DNA of 64,000 nucleotides from Methylophilaceae bacterium. Lineage in GTDB: Bacteria; Pseudomonadota; Gammaproteobacteria; Burkholderiales; Methylophilaceae. Shown here piece by piece: positions 37,395-47,564 of the stretch (its first letter is position 1; the number at the start of each line of letters is the position of its first letter). The notes beneath the pieces were generated by a model. It saw only the letters and a program-made list of their open reading frames with translations. It was not told where the DNA came from and ran no database searches. A program made the position numbers and the translations under genes. The stretch is taken from contig JABFRO010000001.1 of NCBI GenBank assembly GCA_013141125.1, forward strand, positions 1,798,001-1,862,000, read 5' to 3'.

Positions 37395-38742
37395 AAGGTT
37401 TGGCCTTGGTCTTTTTGTCATTTGGGTCAATAGACTGAGGATCTAGCGTGGCGACGCTCAGATTGTCGCGCAACAAATATTTTTTAGCGACGGCTTGCAC
37501 CTGCTCGGGCGTTACCGCTGAAAGCTTGGCTGGATAGTCTTTGAGAATTCTCCAGGAAAAGCCGCTGGTTTCCATCATGCCGATTTGCATACCCTGATAA
37601 AACATGGAATCGCGCTTATACACATCGGCGGCGATGACTTGCGCTTTTACCCGCTGCAATTCTTCATTGGTGATGCCAAATTCCTTGATTTTTTCTATTT
37701 GCAGCAGCATGGCAGCTTCTAACTCAGCGGCGGTTTTCCCCTCAGAAGGTGTGCCATTAAGCTCGAACAGCGCTTGCTGACCGCGCGCGATCATGTCATA
37801 ACCGGCACCGACATCAACCGCAACCTTCTCTTCACGCACCAGGCTCTGGCTGAGCCGTGCGGATGGATTACCATCAAGCACGCCCGCCAGAATTTCCAGT
37901 GCATATGGCTCCCAATCCTGGTCTGCATCGCGCAGGGCTGGCACATGAAAGCCGAGCTGAACATAAGGTAATTTTGCTTGTGCTTTCACGATGACACGAC
38001 GTTCGCCTTTTTGCTCTGGCTCGGTTTGTGGTTTACGCACAGGTAGAACATGCGGCTTTAGCACATCAAAATATTTTTTAGCCAGCTTCAGCACTTCGTC
38101 TGCTTTTACATCTCCAACTACCACCAAAGTCGCGTTATTGGGTGCATACCAGTTGTGATACCACTCGCGCGCGTCTGCGGCGGTCATGTTTTCCAAATCA
38201 TTCATCCAGCCTATCACCGGCCTGGCATATGGATGCACACGGTAAATGGTGGATTGAAACTGTTCATTTACCAGGGATTGCGGCTTATCTTCAGTGCGCC
38301 AGCGGCGCTCTTCCATGACAACTTTGATTTCCTTGGCAAACTCCTCGTCCGTTAGCTGAAGATTCGCCATGCGATCCGCCTCAAGCCTGAATGAAAGCGG
38401 TAGTTGAGATTTTTCCAATTGCTGATAATAAGCGGTGTAGTCATTGCCAGTAAATGCATTTTCTTTACCACCCGCCGCCGCAATCAAACGTGAAAATTGT
38501 CCGGCTTTAACATTTTGCGTGCCCTTGAACATCATGTGTTCCAACACATGCGCCACGCCAGTTTTTCCATTCACCTCATCCAAGCTACCCGCGCGATACC
38601 AAATCTGCGATACCACCACTGGCGAGCGATGATCCTCCTGCACAACTATCCGCAGACCATTGTCCAGTTTGAACTCTTGAATACTGGCAAGAGCAGTGGC
38701 CGGTATCAATGCCAGCGCTACTAATATATTTCTGATAAGCAC
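37384..38742 (-). CDS. M16 zinc peptidase
   Basis: Catalytic M16 protease, 452 aa. Signal peptide MLIRNILVALALIPATALA; zinc motif HVLEHMMFKGT (about 65-75) with the distal Glu in EADRM/ EERRW region (about 130-145). C-terminal inactive half contains NGNPSARLSQSL-like and the GY substrate motif. First gene of the M16-M16-rsmD-coaD-fdx group. Substrate unknown; family members digest small peptides in the periplasm. Confidence 0.9.
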   Translation of the reverse strand: MLIRNILVALALIPATALASIQEFKLDNGLRIVVQEDHRSPVVVSQIWYRAGSLDEVNGKTGVAHVLEHMMFKGTQNVKAGQFSRLIAAAGGKENAFTGNDYTAYYQQLEKSQLPLSFRLEADRMANLQLTDEEFAKEIKVVMEERRWRTEDKPQSLVNEQFQSTIYRVHPYARPVIGWMNDLENMTAADAREWYHNWYAPNNATLVVVGDVKADEVLKLAKKYFDVLKPHVLPVRKPQTEPEQKGERRVIVKAQAKLPYVQLGFHVPALRDADQDWEPYALEILAGVLDGNPSARLSQSLVREEKVAVDVGAGYDMIARGQQALFELNGTPSEGKTAAELEAAMLLQIEKIKEFGITNEELQRVKAQVIAADVYKRDSMFYQGMQIGMMETSGFSWRILKDYPAKLSAVTPEQVQAVAKKYLLRDNLSVATLDPQSIDPNDKKTKAKPYVR

Positions 38743-38981
38743 GTGATAGCTCTCCTTTTTGTGCGCATTATACTGACGGCAGCATAGTCATTACTTTTGT
38801 TTTTACTTCGAGAATAGATAAGTTTTATTGCATTTTTAGCCAATGTGACCCAGCAGCCAAGCCAATAGTTCAATCAGAGAAAGTTAGCCGAGATGTCAAA
38901 CAGCGATTATAAATAATCAGTTAAACTTGCAATTGGGTCATCCGGCAATATGTCAATCGCTTATAAGGAGATATAAACAGT

Positions 38982-40067
38982 ATGAAATCTACCGACTTTA
39001 AATTAAGACTTGGGGCAAGTTTACTTTTAGTGGCAACTGGTTTATTGAGTGCATTTAACGCCACGGCTGAGAGCAAGGGCGTGGCTTATGTTTCCAATCA
39101 AAACGGCGGGGTTTCTGTCATTGATCTGGAAACTTTGGACATTGCGGGTAACTTGGATCCGCAAGCCAAAAGCCCGCGCGGATTGGGCATAACCGCTGAT
39201 GGCAAACTGCTAATTACCGCCAACAAAGATGATGGCAATATTTCTATCATAAACACGGCGACAGGCAAGCTGGTTCGGCATATTGCCATTGGTAAAAACC
39301 CCGAGTTTGTGCGCATTCATGGGGATAAGGCCTTTGTTTCCTTTGAGCCCAGCTCCAAGGGCGGCCCGCCACCCAAACCAGGCGAAATAGTAAAAGCCGA
39401 CAATAACAAAGAAAACGGGAATGAGCCTAATGAATTAGCACGTATAGCGATTGTGGATCTAAAGCTTGGTAAAAAAGTGCGTGAAATCGTTGGTGGTCCA
39501 GAAACTGAAGGGATAGAATTTTCCCCGGATGGTAAAAAGTTAATTATTACCAATGAAGCCGATAACACTGTCACGGTACACAATATAAGCACCGGCAAGC
39601 TGCTAAAAACGATCCCAACCAAAGCCTTTGGTGATCGCCCGCGAGGCATTAAAATATCACCGGATGGCAAATTTTATGTGACGACACTGGAGTTCGGTAA
39701 TAAATTTCTGGTGCTGGACAGCGAGTTCAAGCCAGTACGCACCGTTGATACAGGCAAAGCACCTTATGGCATCAGCTTTGATCCAGAAGGCAAGCGCATT
39801 TACGTGGCTAGCTCTAAGGAAAAGGCATTGCAGGTTTTTGATGCAAAATCCTTTGCGAAAATCAAGGATATTCCTACAGGTGATCGTTGCTGGCATTTCA
39901 GCTTCACCCCGGACGGCAAGCAAATTTTACTGGCATGCGGCAAATCGGATGAAGTGCAAGTGATTGATGTGGAAAAACTGGAAACCATCAAGCGTATTTC
40001 CGATAAAGAAACACCTTGGGGCGTGATAACCTATCCCAAATCCTTCGGCAGTCTGGATAAGCCATAA
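38982..40067 (+). CDS. YVTN beta-propeller repeat protein
   Basis: 361 aa with signal peptide (cleavage near FNATAES, about residue 30) and seven propeller blades; repeated motifs such as SPDGKKLIITNEADNTVTV, SFDPEGKRIYVASS and FTPDGKQILLACG mark YVTN/cytochrome D1-like blades. A Pro/Gly/Lys-rich insertion (about 127-150) interrupts blade 3. It resembles the beta-propellers linked to PQQ-dependent alcohol catabolism, but no PQQ enzyme is here, so the role is open. AAGGAGA (38965-38971) is the ribosome binding site. Confidence 0.85.
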   Translation: MKSTDFKLRLGASLLLVATGLLSAFNATAESKGVAYVSNQNGGVSVIDLETLDIAGNLDPQAKSPRGLGITADGKLLITANKDDGNISIINTATGKLVRHIAIGKNPEFVRIHGDKAFVSFEPSSKGGPPPKPGEIVKADNNKENGNEPNELARIAIVDLKLGKKVREIVGGPETEGIEFSPDGKKLIITNEADNTVTVHNISTGKLLKTIPTKAFGDRPRGIKISPDGKFYVTTLEFGNKFLVLDSEFKPVRTVDTGKAPYGISFDPEGKRIYVASSKEKALQVFDAKSFAKIKDIPTGDRCWHFSFTPDGKQILLACGKSDEVQVIDVEKLETIKRISDKETPWGVITYPKSFGSLDKP

Positions 40068-40519
40068 GCATCATCAACAGCCAGCTTATGCGGGAACGTT
40101 TGGTATAACCTGAAAAAATTATAGAATCCTTGTTTACTAATAGATTAGGCACACCTGACGGCGAGATGGCAAACTTGTCGAAAGATTGGCATCTCGTCAT
40201 GGCTGGCTCAAATGTTTCAAGGTATTAGAAGCAACCGTTGTTATATTCAACACCATTTTTATGGGATTATTTTAGGCGCACTGACGCAGACCGCTCTTTA
40301 ATATTTTCAATATCAAACTGGCATGAAAATAGCTTGGATTGGAAATTGCACCAATCAAACCTGATGTTCGTACGATGTTTAAGGATACAAAAATTAAAAA
40401 ATGCAAAACGCGTGACGATATTGATTACAGCAATACTGGGAACCCAAGGTGTCTTTAGCCTTTAAGCGAATTAGTCCGCCTTTTATTCACGCTCCACATT
40501 TTCGACATTTATATAAGCC
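40068..40519. other. 452-bp non-coding region
   Basis: No supported gene. An imperfect inverted repeat, GGCGAGATGGCA near 40160 and TGGCATCTCGTC near 40188, may be a transcript end or the remnant of a mobile sequence. The only reading frame over 70 codons has no ribosome binding site or family features. Confidence 0.45.
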
Positions 40520-42106
40520 ATGCTAACTTTTAGAGTAAATGCGATTCCATTTTTGCTGTGGGTATTTTTCACAAATACGGCATCTGCTATCGGATTAGGC
40601 GAGATCCAGGTTCAGTCAAATCTTGGCGACCCGTTAAGGGCGGCCATTCAGGTTCTTGATGCACCCAATGGTTTAGAGGCCGCTTGTTTTAAGCTTCGAC
40701 ACTTGGGAGATGCTGACTTTAACGATGACATGCGTGCACATGTTTCAGTTAAAAGACAATCTGGCGATGTTGTACTTATCATAACCACCCAGCAGGCGAT
40801 CAATGAGCCTATATTGCAATTTACTGTTATATCCGATTGCAATGCTTTGCGCCGAGATTACGTCATCCTGCTTGATCCGCCTTTGTATCAGAAACAACAA
40901 GCTGCTACCGCTATTGATGACGATCAGCCGCTAATTAATGACTTTATTCCTTTAAACAAAACAACTGACAAGTCATTTAAAAAGCAACGAACTGCCCAGC
41001 CTGGCACTGGCGCATCAGATCAAAAAGTTAGCCGGAACGCATTGATTAAAACCAAAGCGGGCAACATCTCCAACAATTCTGTATTGAACTCGACTGCATC
41101 GAGCCCCGCTCTGGTTCATCCTCATAATGACCACATGCAACCAGCGCCTCGCCTGGCGATATCCAGTGGCGAGTCGTCTATTGTTCATGCGGAAAACTCA
41201 AAATTTGCACTAAAGCTGGATTCAGGGCTGTTGAATATCTCTCAAGCCAGCCCCCCCATCAGCAGTAAAAGCGAAGGCATTGAACTATCTGACGACAGCG
41301 CGGCACTGGCTCACCGACTGGCACATTTGGAAACCCAGCTGGTAGCGCTGCAAAAACGGAATACTGAATTGGAACAAGTGAATAAAGCAGCAGCTACGAT
41401 GACTGCAAGACCAAACGCTTTGATTACGAGATTGAATAATTGGTGGATGTTTATTTCAGGCTTTTTGTTACTAATGGCGGTGGCAATATGGGCTTGGTTC
41501 AAGCTTTACAAAAATCGGCCTGTAGAGAATGATCAAGCGCTGTGGTCGGCTACAGAAGTAGTATTAGACAATGAAAAGATTAGCATCTATCCCGTGGCAA
41601 AAGCCGGAGAAACCAATCATTTAGAAAATATGCCTATCAGTTTTAATCAACAAAACGAGACTGGTGGCACGGAAGTTAGTGAAGATATTCTTGATCAAGC
41701 GGAAGTATTTGTGGCGCATGGCCATGCTAATTTTGCCATCCAAATTTTACAGGATCATTTGCTGGAAGCACCCAGAGAATCCCCCGAGCCTTGGTTGCTA
41801 CTGCTTGATTTATTAAAACGTGACGCTATGAGTGCTGAATATATGGCTGCCAGTGAGGTCTGCCGGCAGCATTTCAACATCAATGTGGCCGCCTATGCCG
41901 CCATAGCTGCACCTGAAAACACTGATGGCATAGAATATTATCCACATGTCATTGCCGAATTGCAGGAGCAATGGGGAAAGCCTTCATTGGAATCCTACCT
42001 GAACGATTTGATATACAACCACAGAATTGAGCCACGCCAGGGCTTTGAGGCAAGTGCATACCGCGACTTATTGTTTTTGCTGGCTGTAATTAAACAAAAG
42101 GTTTAA
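40520..42106 (+). CDS. FimV/HubP-like protein
   Basis: 528 aa. Signal peptide ends near ASAIG; IQVQSNLGDPLRAAIQVLD (about 30-48) and YVILLDPPL are the FimV N-terminal domain. A coiled coil (LAHLETQLVALQKRNTELEQV-type, about 265-290) precedes a membrane helix (about 311-330). The C-terminal domain FIMV-type AEVFVAHGHANFAIQILQ (about 394-411) ends it. No LysM motif seen. FimV/HubP organise polar complexes and type IV pili; with the minor pilins in the same window this fits surface motility. Shorter than Pseudomonas FimV (about 900 aa). Confidence 0.8.
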   Translation: MLTFRVNAIPFLLWVFFTNTASAIGLGEIQVQSNLGDPLRAAIQVLDAPNGLEAACFKLRHLGDADFNDDMRAHVSVKRQSGDVVLIITTQQAINEPILQFTVISDCNALRRDYVILLDPPLYQKQQAATAIDDDQPLINDFIPLNKTTDKSFKKQRTAQPGTGASDQKVSRNALIKTKAGNISNNSVLNSTASSPALVHPHNDHMQPAPRLAISSGESSIVHAENSKFALKLDSGLLNISQASPPISSKSEGIELSDDSAALAHRLAHLETQLVALQKRNTELEQVNKAAATMTARPNALITRLNNWWMFISGFLLLMAVAIWAWFKLYKNRPVENDQALWSATEVVLDNEKISIYPVAKAGETNHLENMPISFNQQNETGGTEVSEDILDQAEVFVAHGHANFAIQILQDHLLEAPRESPEPWLLLLDLLKRDAMSAEYMAASEVCRQHFNINVAAYAAIAAPENTDGIEYYPHVIAELQEQWGKPSLESYLNDLIYNHRIEPRQGFEASAYRDLLFLLAVIKQKV

Positions 42107-42259
42107 GTATAGAAAGCAATTGCGTGATGGATTGGCTTGGAATTTGCTTTTGGGTATTGGCTTAGGGGTATTTTCTAATAGACCCATCTACAACCGACTT
42201 GAAAAAATAAAATAGAATCAAAAAAATCAATCTAAATAATTTTTAAAAAGGAAAATAAT

Positions 42260-43540
42260 ATGAGCATCGTTGCAGTAGTGGGGCTGGGTTATGTAGGCTT
42301 GCCTTTAGCGGTTGAGTTTGGCAAAAAACAGCAGACCATAGGCTTTGACTTATCAAAAGAGAAAGTAGAAAGTTATAAACAATTCATAGACCCCACAGGC
42401 GAGCTGGCAACTGAACATTTGCGCGCCGCCACGCAGTTAACCGTTACCACAGATCCGTCCGAGCTATCCAAGGCGGATCACATTGTAGTCGCCGTACCAA
42501 CACCAGTTGATATTGCACACCAGCCTGATTTCAGACCACTCATTGGTGCCAGCGAAACAGTAGGCAAATATATGAAGCGTGGTGCAATCGTCACTTATGA
42601 ATCTACCGTCTACCCGGGTGCAACGGAAGAAGTTTGCATCCCGATTCTGGAGCGCCATTCCGGCCTGAAATGGAAAACCGATTTTCATGTCGGCTTTTCG
42701 CCCGAACGTATTAACCCAGGTGATAAAGAACATACGCTCACCACTATTCTGAAAGTCGTCTCGGGTGATGATGCCGAAACTCTGGAAAAAGTGGCCAAGC
42801 TTTATGAGTCTGTGATTACCGCAGGTGTGCATCGCGCTTCCAGCATCAAAGTGGCTGAGGCGGCAAAGGTCATTGAAAACACACAACGCGATTTGAATAT
42901 TGCCTTGATGAACGAATTAGCCCTCATTTTTGACAAGCTGGGCATTGATACGCTGGAAGTCTTGCAAGCCGCTGGTACCAAATGGAACTTTCTACCGTTT
43001 CGTCCCGGTTTGGTCGGCGGGCATTGCATCGGTGTTGACCCTTACTATCTGACGCATAAAGCAGAAATGGTCGGTTATATTCCCCAAGTGATTTTGGCTG
43101 GCCGCCGCATCAACGACAGCATGGCCAAATATATCGCCGAGCAAACCGTTAAGCAGATTATTAAAGCCGGTTTCCATGTGCGTGGTGCCAAGGTTAATGT
43201 TCTTGGGCTGACGTTCAAAGAAAACTGCCCCGATCTGAGAAATTCAAAAGTCGCTGACGTGATTCAAGAGCTGCAAACTTATGGCGTTGAAGTGCATGTG
43301 CATGATCCCGTGGCTGATGCGGCTGAAGCGCATCATGAATATGGTGTCTCACTGGAATCCTGGGACAATTTACCCAAGGCCGAAGCTATTATTGCCGCAG
43401 TTTCACATCGTGAATTTGTTGCCAGGCCGCTGACTGATTTCTTGTCCAAAGTAGCTGAACATGGCTGCTTTATTGATGTGAAATCACAGTTTGACCAAGT
43501 TGCGCTCAATACTGCTGGCGTTAGTGTCTGGCGTCTGTAA
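42260..43540 (+). CDS. tviB: UDP-N-acetylglucosamine C6 dehydrogenase TviB
   Basis: 426-aa nucleotide-sugar dehydrogenase. NAD-binding GLGYVGLPLAVEF at residues 8-20; catalytic Cys in GGHCIGVDPYY (about C257); ESTVYPGATEEVC (about 115-127). It is of the TviB/WbpO branch by the conserved GFDL and FSPERINPGD segments. It oxidises the C6 of UDP-HexNAc to the uronic acid. Followed 18 nt later by the epimerase TviC, as in the Vi antigen and many exopolysaccharide clusters. AAAAGGAAAA is the ribosome binding site. Confidence 0.9.
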   Translation: MSIVAVVGLGYVGLPLAVEFGKKQQTIGFDLSKEKVESYKQFIDPTGELATEHLRAATQLTVTTDPSELSKADHIVVAVPTPVDIAHQPDFRPLIGASETVGKYMKRGAIVTYESTVYPGATEEVCIPILERHSGLKWKTDFHVGFSPERINPGDKEHTLTTILKVVSGDDAETLEKVAKLYESVITAGVHRASSIKVAEAAKVIENTQRDLNIALMNELALIFDKLGIDTLEVLQAAGTKWNFLPFRPGLVGGHCIGVDPYYLTHKAEMVGYIPQVILAGRRINDSMAKYIAEQTVKQIIKAGFHVRGAKVNVLGLTFKENCPDLRNSKVADVIQELQTYGVEVHVHDPVADAAEAHHEYGVSLESWDNLPKAEAIIAAVSHREFVARPLTDFLSKVAEHGCFIDVKSQFDQVALNTAGVSVWRL

Positions 43541-43558
43541 GCCATTACGCAATCTCAT

Positions 43559-44596
43559 ATGACAAATTATCAGGAATTAAAAGCACATTTATCCAATCAG
43601 CAGTATCACTGGTTGGTAACTGGCGTGGCCGGGTTTATTGGTTCTAACTTATTGGAAACGCTGCTAAAGCTAAACCAGAAAGTAACCGGGCTGGATAATT
43701 TCTCCACCGGCCACAAAAAAAATCTGGAGCAAGTGCAAGCTTTAGTTGGCGAGACCTTATGGCACAATTTCAATTTTATTGAAGGCGATATTCGCCAGCT
43801 TAACGATTGTAAACGTGCTTGTAGTGGCGTGGATTTTGTTCTGCATGAAGCCGCTTTGGGCTCTGTGCCGCGCTCCATTGCAGACCCCATACTAACCAAC
43901 GACAACAATATTTCCGGCTTTTTGAACATGTTGGTGGCAAGTCGAGATGCAAACATCAAACGCTTTGTTTACGCCGCCTCCAGCTCTACTTATGGCGATC
44001 ATCCCGATCTGCCCAAAGTGGAGGCCGTTATTGGCAAGCCGCTCTCACCGTATGCAGTCACCAAATATGTCAACGAGTTGTATGCGGAAGTTTTCGCGCG
44101 CAGCTATGGCTTCAAGTGCATAGGCTTAAGATATTTCAATGTATTTGGGCCGCGTCAGGATCCTAATGGCGCATATGCAGCCGTGATTCCGCGCTGGATT
44201 TCTGCACTCATCCAGGATCAACCTGTGCGCATCAATGGCGATGGTGAAACCAGTCGGGATTTCTGCTTTATAGACAACGTGGTACAAGCCAATCTGCTGG
44301 CAGCATTGGCCGACCAGCCAGAGGCAGCCAATCAAGTTTACAACGTCGCTTTGAACGAACGCACCAGTCTGAATCAGCTCTACGAAATGTTACGTGTATT
44401 GTTACTGGCACAATTTCCGCATCTCGCAACGCATCGACCTCAGTATGGCGACTTTCGTGATGGCGATGTACGGCATTCGCAGGCAGATATAAGCAAGGCT
44501 ATCAAGTTGCTAGGTTTCCAACCTACACATCGCATCAATAAAGGACTAGCTGAATCCATTGATTGGTATGTAACGCATCTTGCAACAACAAAATAA
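43559..44596 (+). CDS. tviC: UDP-N-acetylglucosamine 4-epimerase TviC/WbpP
   Basis: 345-aa extended SDR epimerase. GxxGxxG as [11 protein letters not shown] (about 22-32), catalytic Ser-Tyr-Lys as ASSSTYGD and YAVTKYVNE, plus [19 protein letters not shown]-terminal 15-residue extension ([13 protein letters not shown]) is typical of WbpP/TviC. Together with TviB it makes UDP-GalNAcA for a polysaccharide; the substrate is inferred from the family. Confidence 0.9.
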   Translation: MTNYQELKAHLSNQQYHWLVTGVAGFIGSNLLETLLKLNQKVTGLDNFSTGHKKNLEQVQALVGETLWHNFNFIEGDIRQLNDCKRACSGVDFVLHEAALGSVPRSIADPILTNDNNISGFLNMLVASRDANIKRFVYAASSSTYGDHPDLPKVEAVIGKPLSPYAVTKYVNELYAEVFARSYGFKCIGLRYFNVFGPRQDPNGAYAAVIPRWISALIQDQPVRINGDGETSRDFCFIDNVVQANLLAALADQPEAANQVYNVALNERTSLNQLYEMLRVLLLAQFPHLATHRPQYGDFRDGDVRHSQADISKAIKLLGFQPTHRINKGLAESIDWYVTHLATTK

Positions 44597-44643
44597 AATT
44601 ATTTATTTAACAAAACCGCTTTCACTGAAATAGGAATTTCACC

Positions 44644-47427
44644 ATGATCACACGCTACAAAAAGCCAATGAAAACCATCGCTGTTTTAACCGGATTGGCA
44701 TTGCTCATGGGAGGGGTGACTTCCTGCGGAAAAGCTGAAACCAGCCAAAAGCTGGTTTTGGAAGCCAAGCAATATCAGCAGAAAGGTGACAACAAAGCGG
44801 CCGTTATTCAGCTCAAAAATGCGTTACAAAAAAATCCGGATGATGCTGAGGCGCGTTATCTGCTGGGTACGATTTACAACCAAATCGGTGATGTGCAATC
44901 AGCAGAAAAGGAGCTGCGCCGAGCTTTGACATTAGGCGTTGATGCCGCAAAAATTCTGCCTGAACTCGGCAAGGCTTTAGTGACCCAAGGTGAGTTTCAA
45001 AAAGTCCTGGACGAAGTAAAGCTGCCAGCAGGTGTAATAGAATCCACTGAAATAGCTTCTTTGCGCGGTAACTCTTACTTGGCTCTAGGCAAACAGGCCG
45101 AGGCCAAACAATCTTTTGAACTTGCGCTTAAAAACAAACCAAACTTTCCAGATGCGCTTATTGGCTTGGCTAAACTTGCCATCCTTGAAAAAAATATTGA
45201 TGCGGTTACGCGCCTTGTTGAGCAAGCCGTTGTTAACAATCCCAAGGATGAATCCAGCTTGCTGTTTAAGGGCGATTTACTGCGCGCTCAGGGAAAAGCA
45301 GAATTGGCTTTATCTGCGTATACCCAAGTTCTAAAAATAAATCCGGACAATTCGGCGGCACATATCAATAAAGCCAGTATGGAAATTGGCGAAAATAAGC
45401 TCGATGCCGCCAAAGTGGATATTGATGCCGCGCGCAAAGTCTCGCCAAACAATATGATGGTTTCCTACCTGCAGGCATTACTCGACTTCCGCCAAAATAA
45501 ATCTGCAGCCTCTTGGGAATCTCTACAACAGATACTACGTGTAGCACCAGAACATATGCCTAGCGTGTTATTAGCGGGTGCGGTGCAATACACCCTGGGT
45601 TCCATGCCGCAAGCGGAGCAACACTTGAGGCATTATCTAAATAAGGATCCCAAAAACCTTTATGCGCGCAAACTGCTGGCATCCACTTTAATGAAAAGTC
45701 GTCAAACACAAGAAGCTATCAGCACGCTGACCCCTGCTCTGCAAGACGCTCAGCAGGATCCACAACTATTTGCCCTTGCTGGTGAACTGTACATGCAGAC
45801 TGGCGATTACACAAAAGCAACGGAGTATTTTGCAAAAGCCAGTGCGCTTGCGCCAAAAACCGCAGAAATTCACACGGCGCTAGGTTTGAGCAAATTAGCA
45901 CTAGGCGAGAATGACCGCGCAGTGGCGGAACTGGAAACAGCCGTAGGTTTGGATGCTAAATCGCCTAAAGCTGGTGTGGTACTGGTAATGACACATCTGC
46001 GCCTGAAAAACTTTGACAAAGCGCTAACGGCAGCGAAGGCTTTGGAAGCAGAGCAATTGGATAATCCGCTTGCTCACAATCTTAAAGGTGCCGCCTATTT
46101 GGGTAAAAAAGATTTTGCCAATGCGCGTGCCAGTTTTGAAAAAGCACTAAGCCTCCAACCCACCAATTACCCTGCGGTGGTAAATCTGGTTCAGCTGGAT
46201 TTGCAGGACAAGAAACCGGAAGTGGCAAAAAAACGACTGGAAGGCGTGCTTGAGAAAGATAAAAAGAATACGCAAGTGATGGCGGCACTGGCTGGGGTTG
46301 CCATGTCTCAGGGGCAAACGAAAGAAGCTACCAGCTGGCTAGAAAAAGCGACTAAAGAAAATCCAGACACGTTGCCACCCGCGATAGTGCTCACAGCACA
46401 TTATTTGCGCATTGGTGAAAAACAAAAAGCGCTCTCCCTAGCGCAGAAACTCCAGGGCTCAAACCCTGAGGTTCCCGAAATTCTAGAGCTTCTGGCTCAA
46501 GCTCAATTCATTAATAATGATAAAGCGGCGGCTTTAAGTTCCTACCAAAAACTTGCTGCCAAGAAGCCAGATTCCGCACCTGCCCAATTCCGCATCGCTT
46601 CCATTCAAATGTCCATGGAGAACCCTGCTGCTGCGACAGATAGCCTCAAAAAGGCATTAGCATTGCAACCGGACTATCTTGAAGCACAACTGGCGCTGGC
46701 GGCGCTGGAGGTACGTAAGGGCAATCATGAGCAAGCGTTGGTAATGGCGAGACAGTTACAGAAAAAGAATGAAAAATCACCGGTAGGCTATGAACTGGAA
46801 GGCAATGTGTTAATGGTGCAAAAGAAGCCGGACTTGGCAGCCAAAGCCTATGAAAAGGCGTTTGCTATCAGTAAAAGCGGGGCGCTCCTAGTCAAGTTAC
46901 ATGCCACACTCGTGCAGGTAGGTAAAACTAAAGAAGCTGATTTGCAACTCGCTAAATGGCTAAATGAAAATCCAAACGACATGGCTACGCGCACTTATCG
47001 GGCAGAAACCTATCTTGCTGATAAACAAAATCAAGCGGCGATAGATCAGTATTTAATTATTTTACGTCAGGATCCCAAAAATATACCTGCACTTAATAAT
47101 CTCGCCTGGATATATCAGCAGGTAAAAAACCCTCAAGCACTCGAGTACGCTGAAAAGGCCAACCAGCTCCTGCCTAACAACGCTGGCATATTGGATACGC
47201 TAGGATGGATATTGATAGAACAAGGCAATACAACGCGCGGCTTGCCGTTGCTGCAAAAGGCCATCACACTGGCACCTGAGTCTTTGGAAATTCGCTACCA
47301 TTTGGCAGTAGGATTGGCTAATTCAGGCAATAAAGCCGAGGCACGTAAAGTCTTGGAAAAACTGTTAGCAACAGGAAAAAACTTTTCAAAAGTTGAAGAG
47401 GCACGGAGCTTGTTAAAGCAGCTTTAA
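44644..47427 (+). CDS. prsT: PEP-CTERM system TPR lipoprotein PrsT
   Basis: 927 aa with lipoprotein signal ending GGVTSC (Cys about residue 28) and about 25 TPR-like helical repeats to the end. PrsT is the TPR lipoprotein encoded in the exopolysaccharide/exosortase (PEP-CTERM) loci of betaproteobacteria, where it is thought to help polymer export or processing. Its place after tviB-tviC matches. No exosortase (EpsH) lies in this window. AGGAA (44629-44633) supports the start. Confidence 0.88.
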   Translation: MITRYKKPMKTIAVLTGLALLMGGVTSCGKAETSQKLVLEAKQYQQKGDNKAAVIQLKNALQKNPDDAEARYLLGTIYNQIGDVQSAEKELRRALTLGVDAAKILPELGKALVTQGEFQKVLDEVKLPAGVIESTEIASLRGNSYLALGKQAEAKQSFELALKNKPNFPDALIGLAKLAILEKNIDAVTRLVEQAVVNNPKDESSLLFKGDLLRAQGKAELALSAYTQVLKINPDNSAAHINKASMEIGENKLDAAKVDIDAARKVSPNNMMVSYLQALLDFRQNKSAASWESLQQILRVAPEHMPSVLLAGAVQYTLGSMPQAEQHLRHYLNKDPKNLYARKLLASTLMKSRQTQEAISTLTPALQDAQQDPQLFALAGELYMQTGDYTKATEYFAKASALAPKTAEIHTALGLSKLALGENDRAVAELETAVGLDAKSPKAGVVLVMTHLRLKNFDKALTAAKALEAEQLDNPLAHNLKGAAYLGKKDFANARASFEKALSLQPTNYPAVVNLVQLDLQDKKPEVAKKRLEGVLEKDKKNTQVMAALAGVAMSQGQTKEATSWLEKATKENPDTLPPAIVLTAHYLRIGEKQKALSLAQKLQGSNPEVPEILELLAQAQFINNDKAAALSSYQKLAAKKPDSAPAQFRIASIQMSMENPAAATDSLKKALALQPDYLEAQLALAALEVRKGNHEQALVMARQLQKKNEKSPVGYELEGNVLMVQKKPDLAAKAYEKAFAISKSGALLVKLHATLVQVGKTKEADLQLAKWLNENPNDMATRTYRAETYLADKQNQAAIDQYLIILRQDPKNIPALNNLAWIYQQVKNPQALEYAEKANQLLPNNAGILDTLGWILIEQGNTTRGLPLLQKAITLAPESLEIRYHLAVGLANSGNKAEARKVLEKLLATGKNFSKVEEARSLLKQL

Positions 47428-47505
47428 CAAAAACAGGCTCATGCGCTTTGATTATTGAAAGCCATAAGTCATGATTACTTAAAGCAAAATGAGCCTTGCC
47501 CCATT

Positions 47506-47556
47506 AAAAAGACGGAATGCAATAACTTTCTGTTAGCGATAACATTCCGTCTTTTT
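47506..47556. terminator. Bidirectional terminator between prsT and waaA
   Basis: AAAAAGACGGAATG (47506-47519) is the exact reverse complement of CATTCCGTCTTTTT (47543-47556); loop 23 nt. The A and T runs allow termination from both sides, as expected between convergent genes. Confidence 0.9.
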
Positions 47557-47564
47557 ACATACGA

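Noticed and set aside
40238-40465. 75-codon frame between the beta-propeller and FimV-like genes
   Set aside because: No ribosome binding site, unusual composition and no recognisable motif; treated as non-coding.
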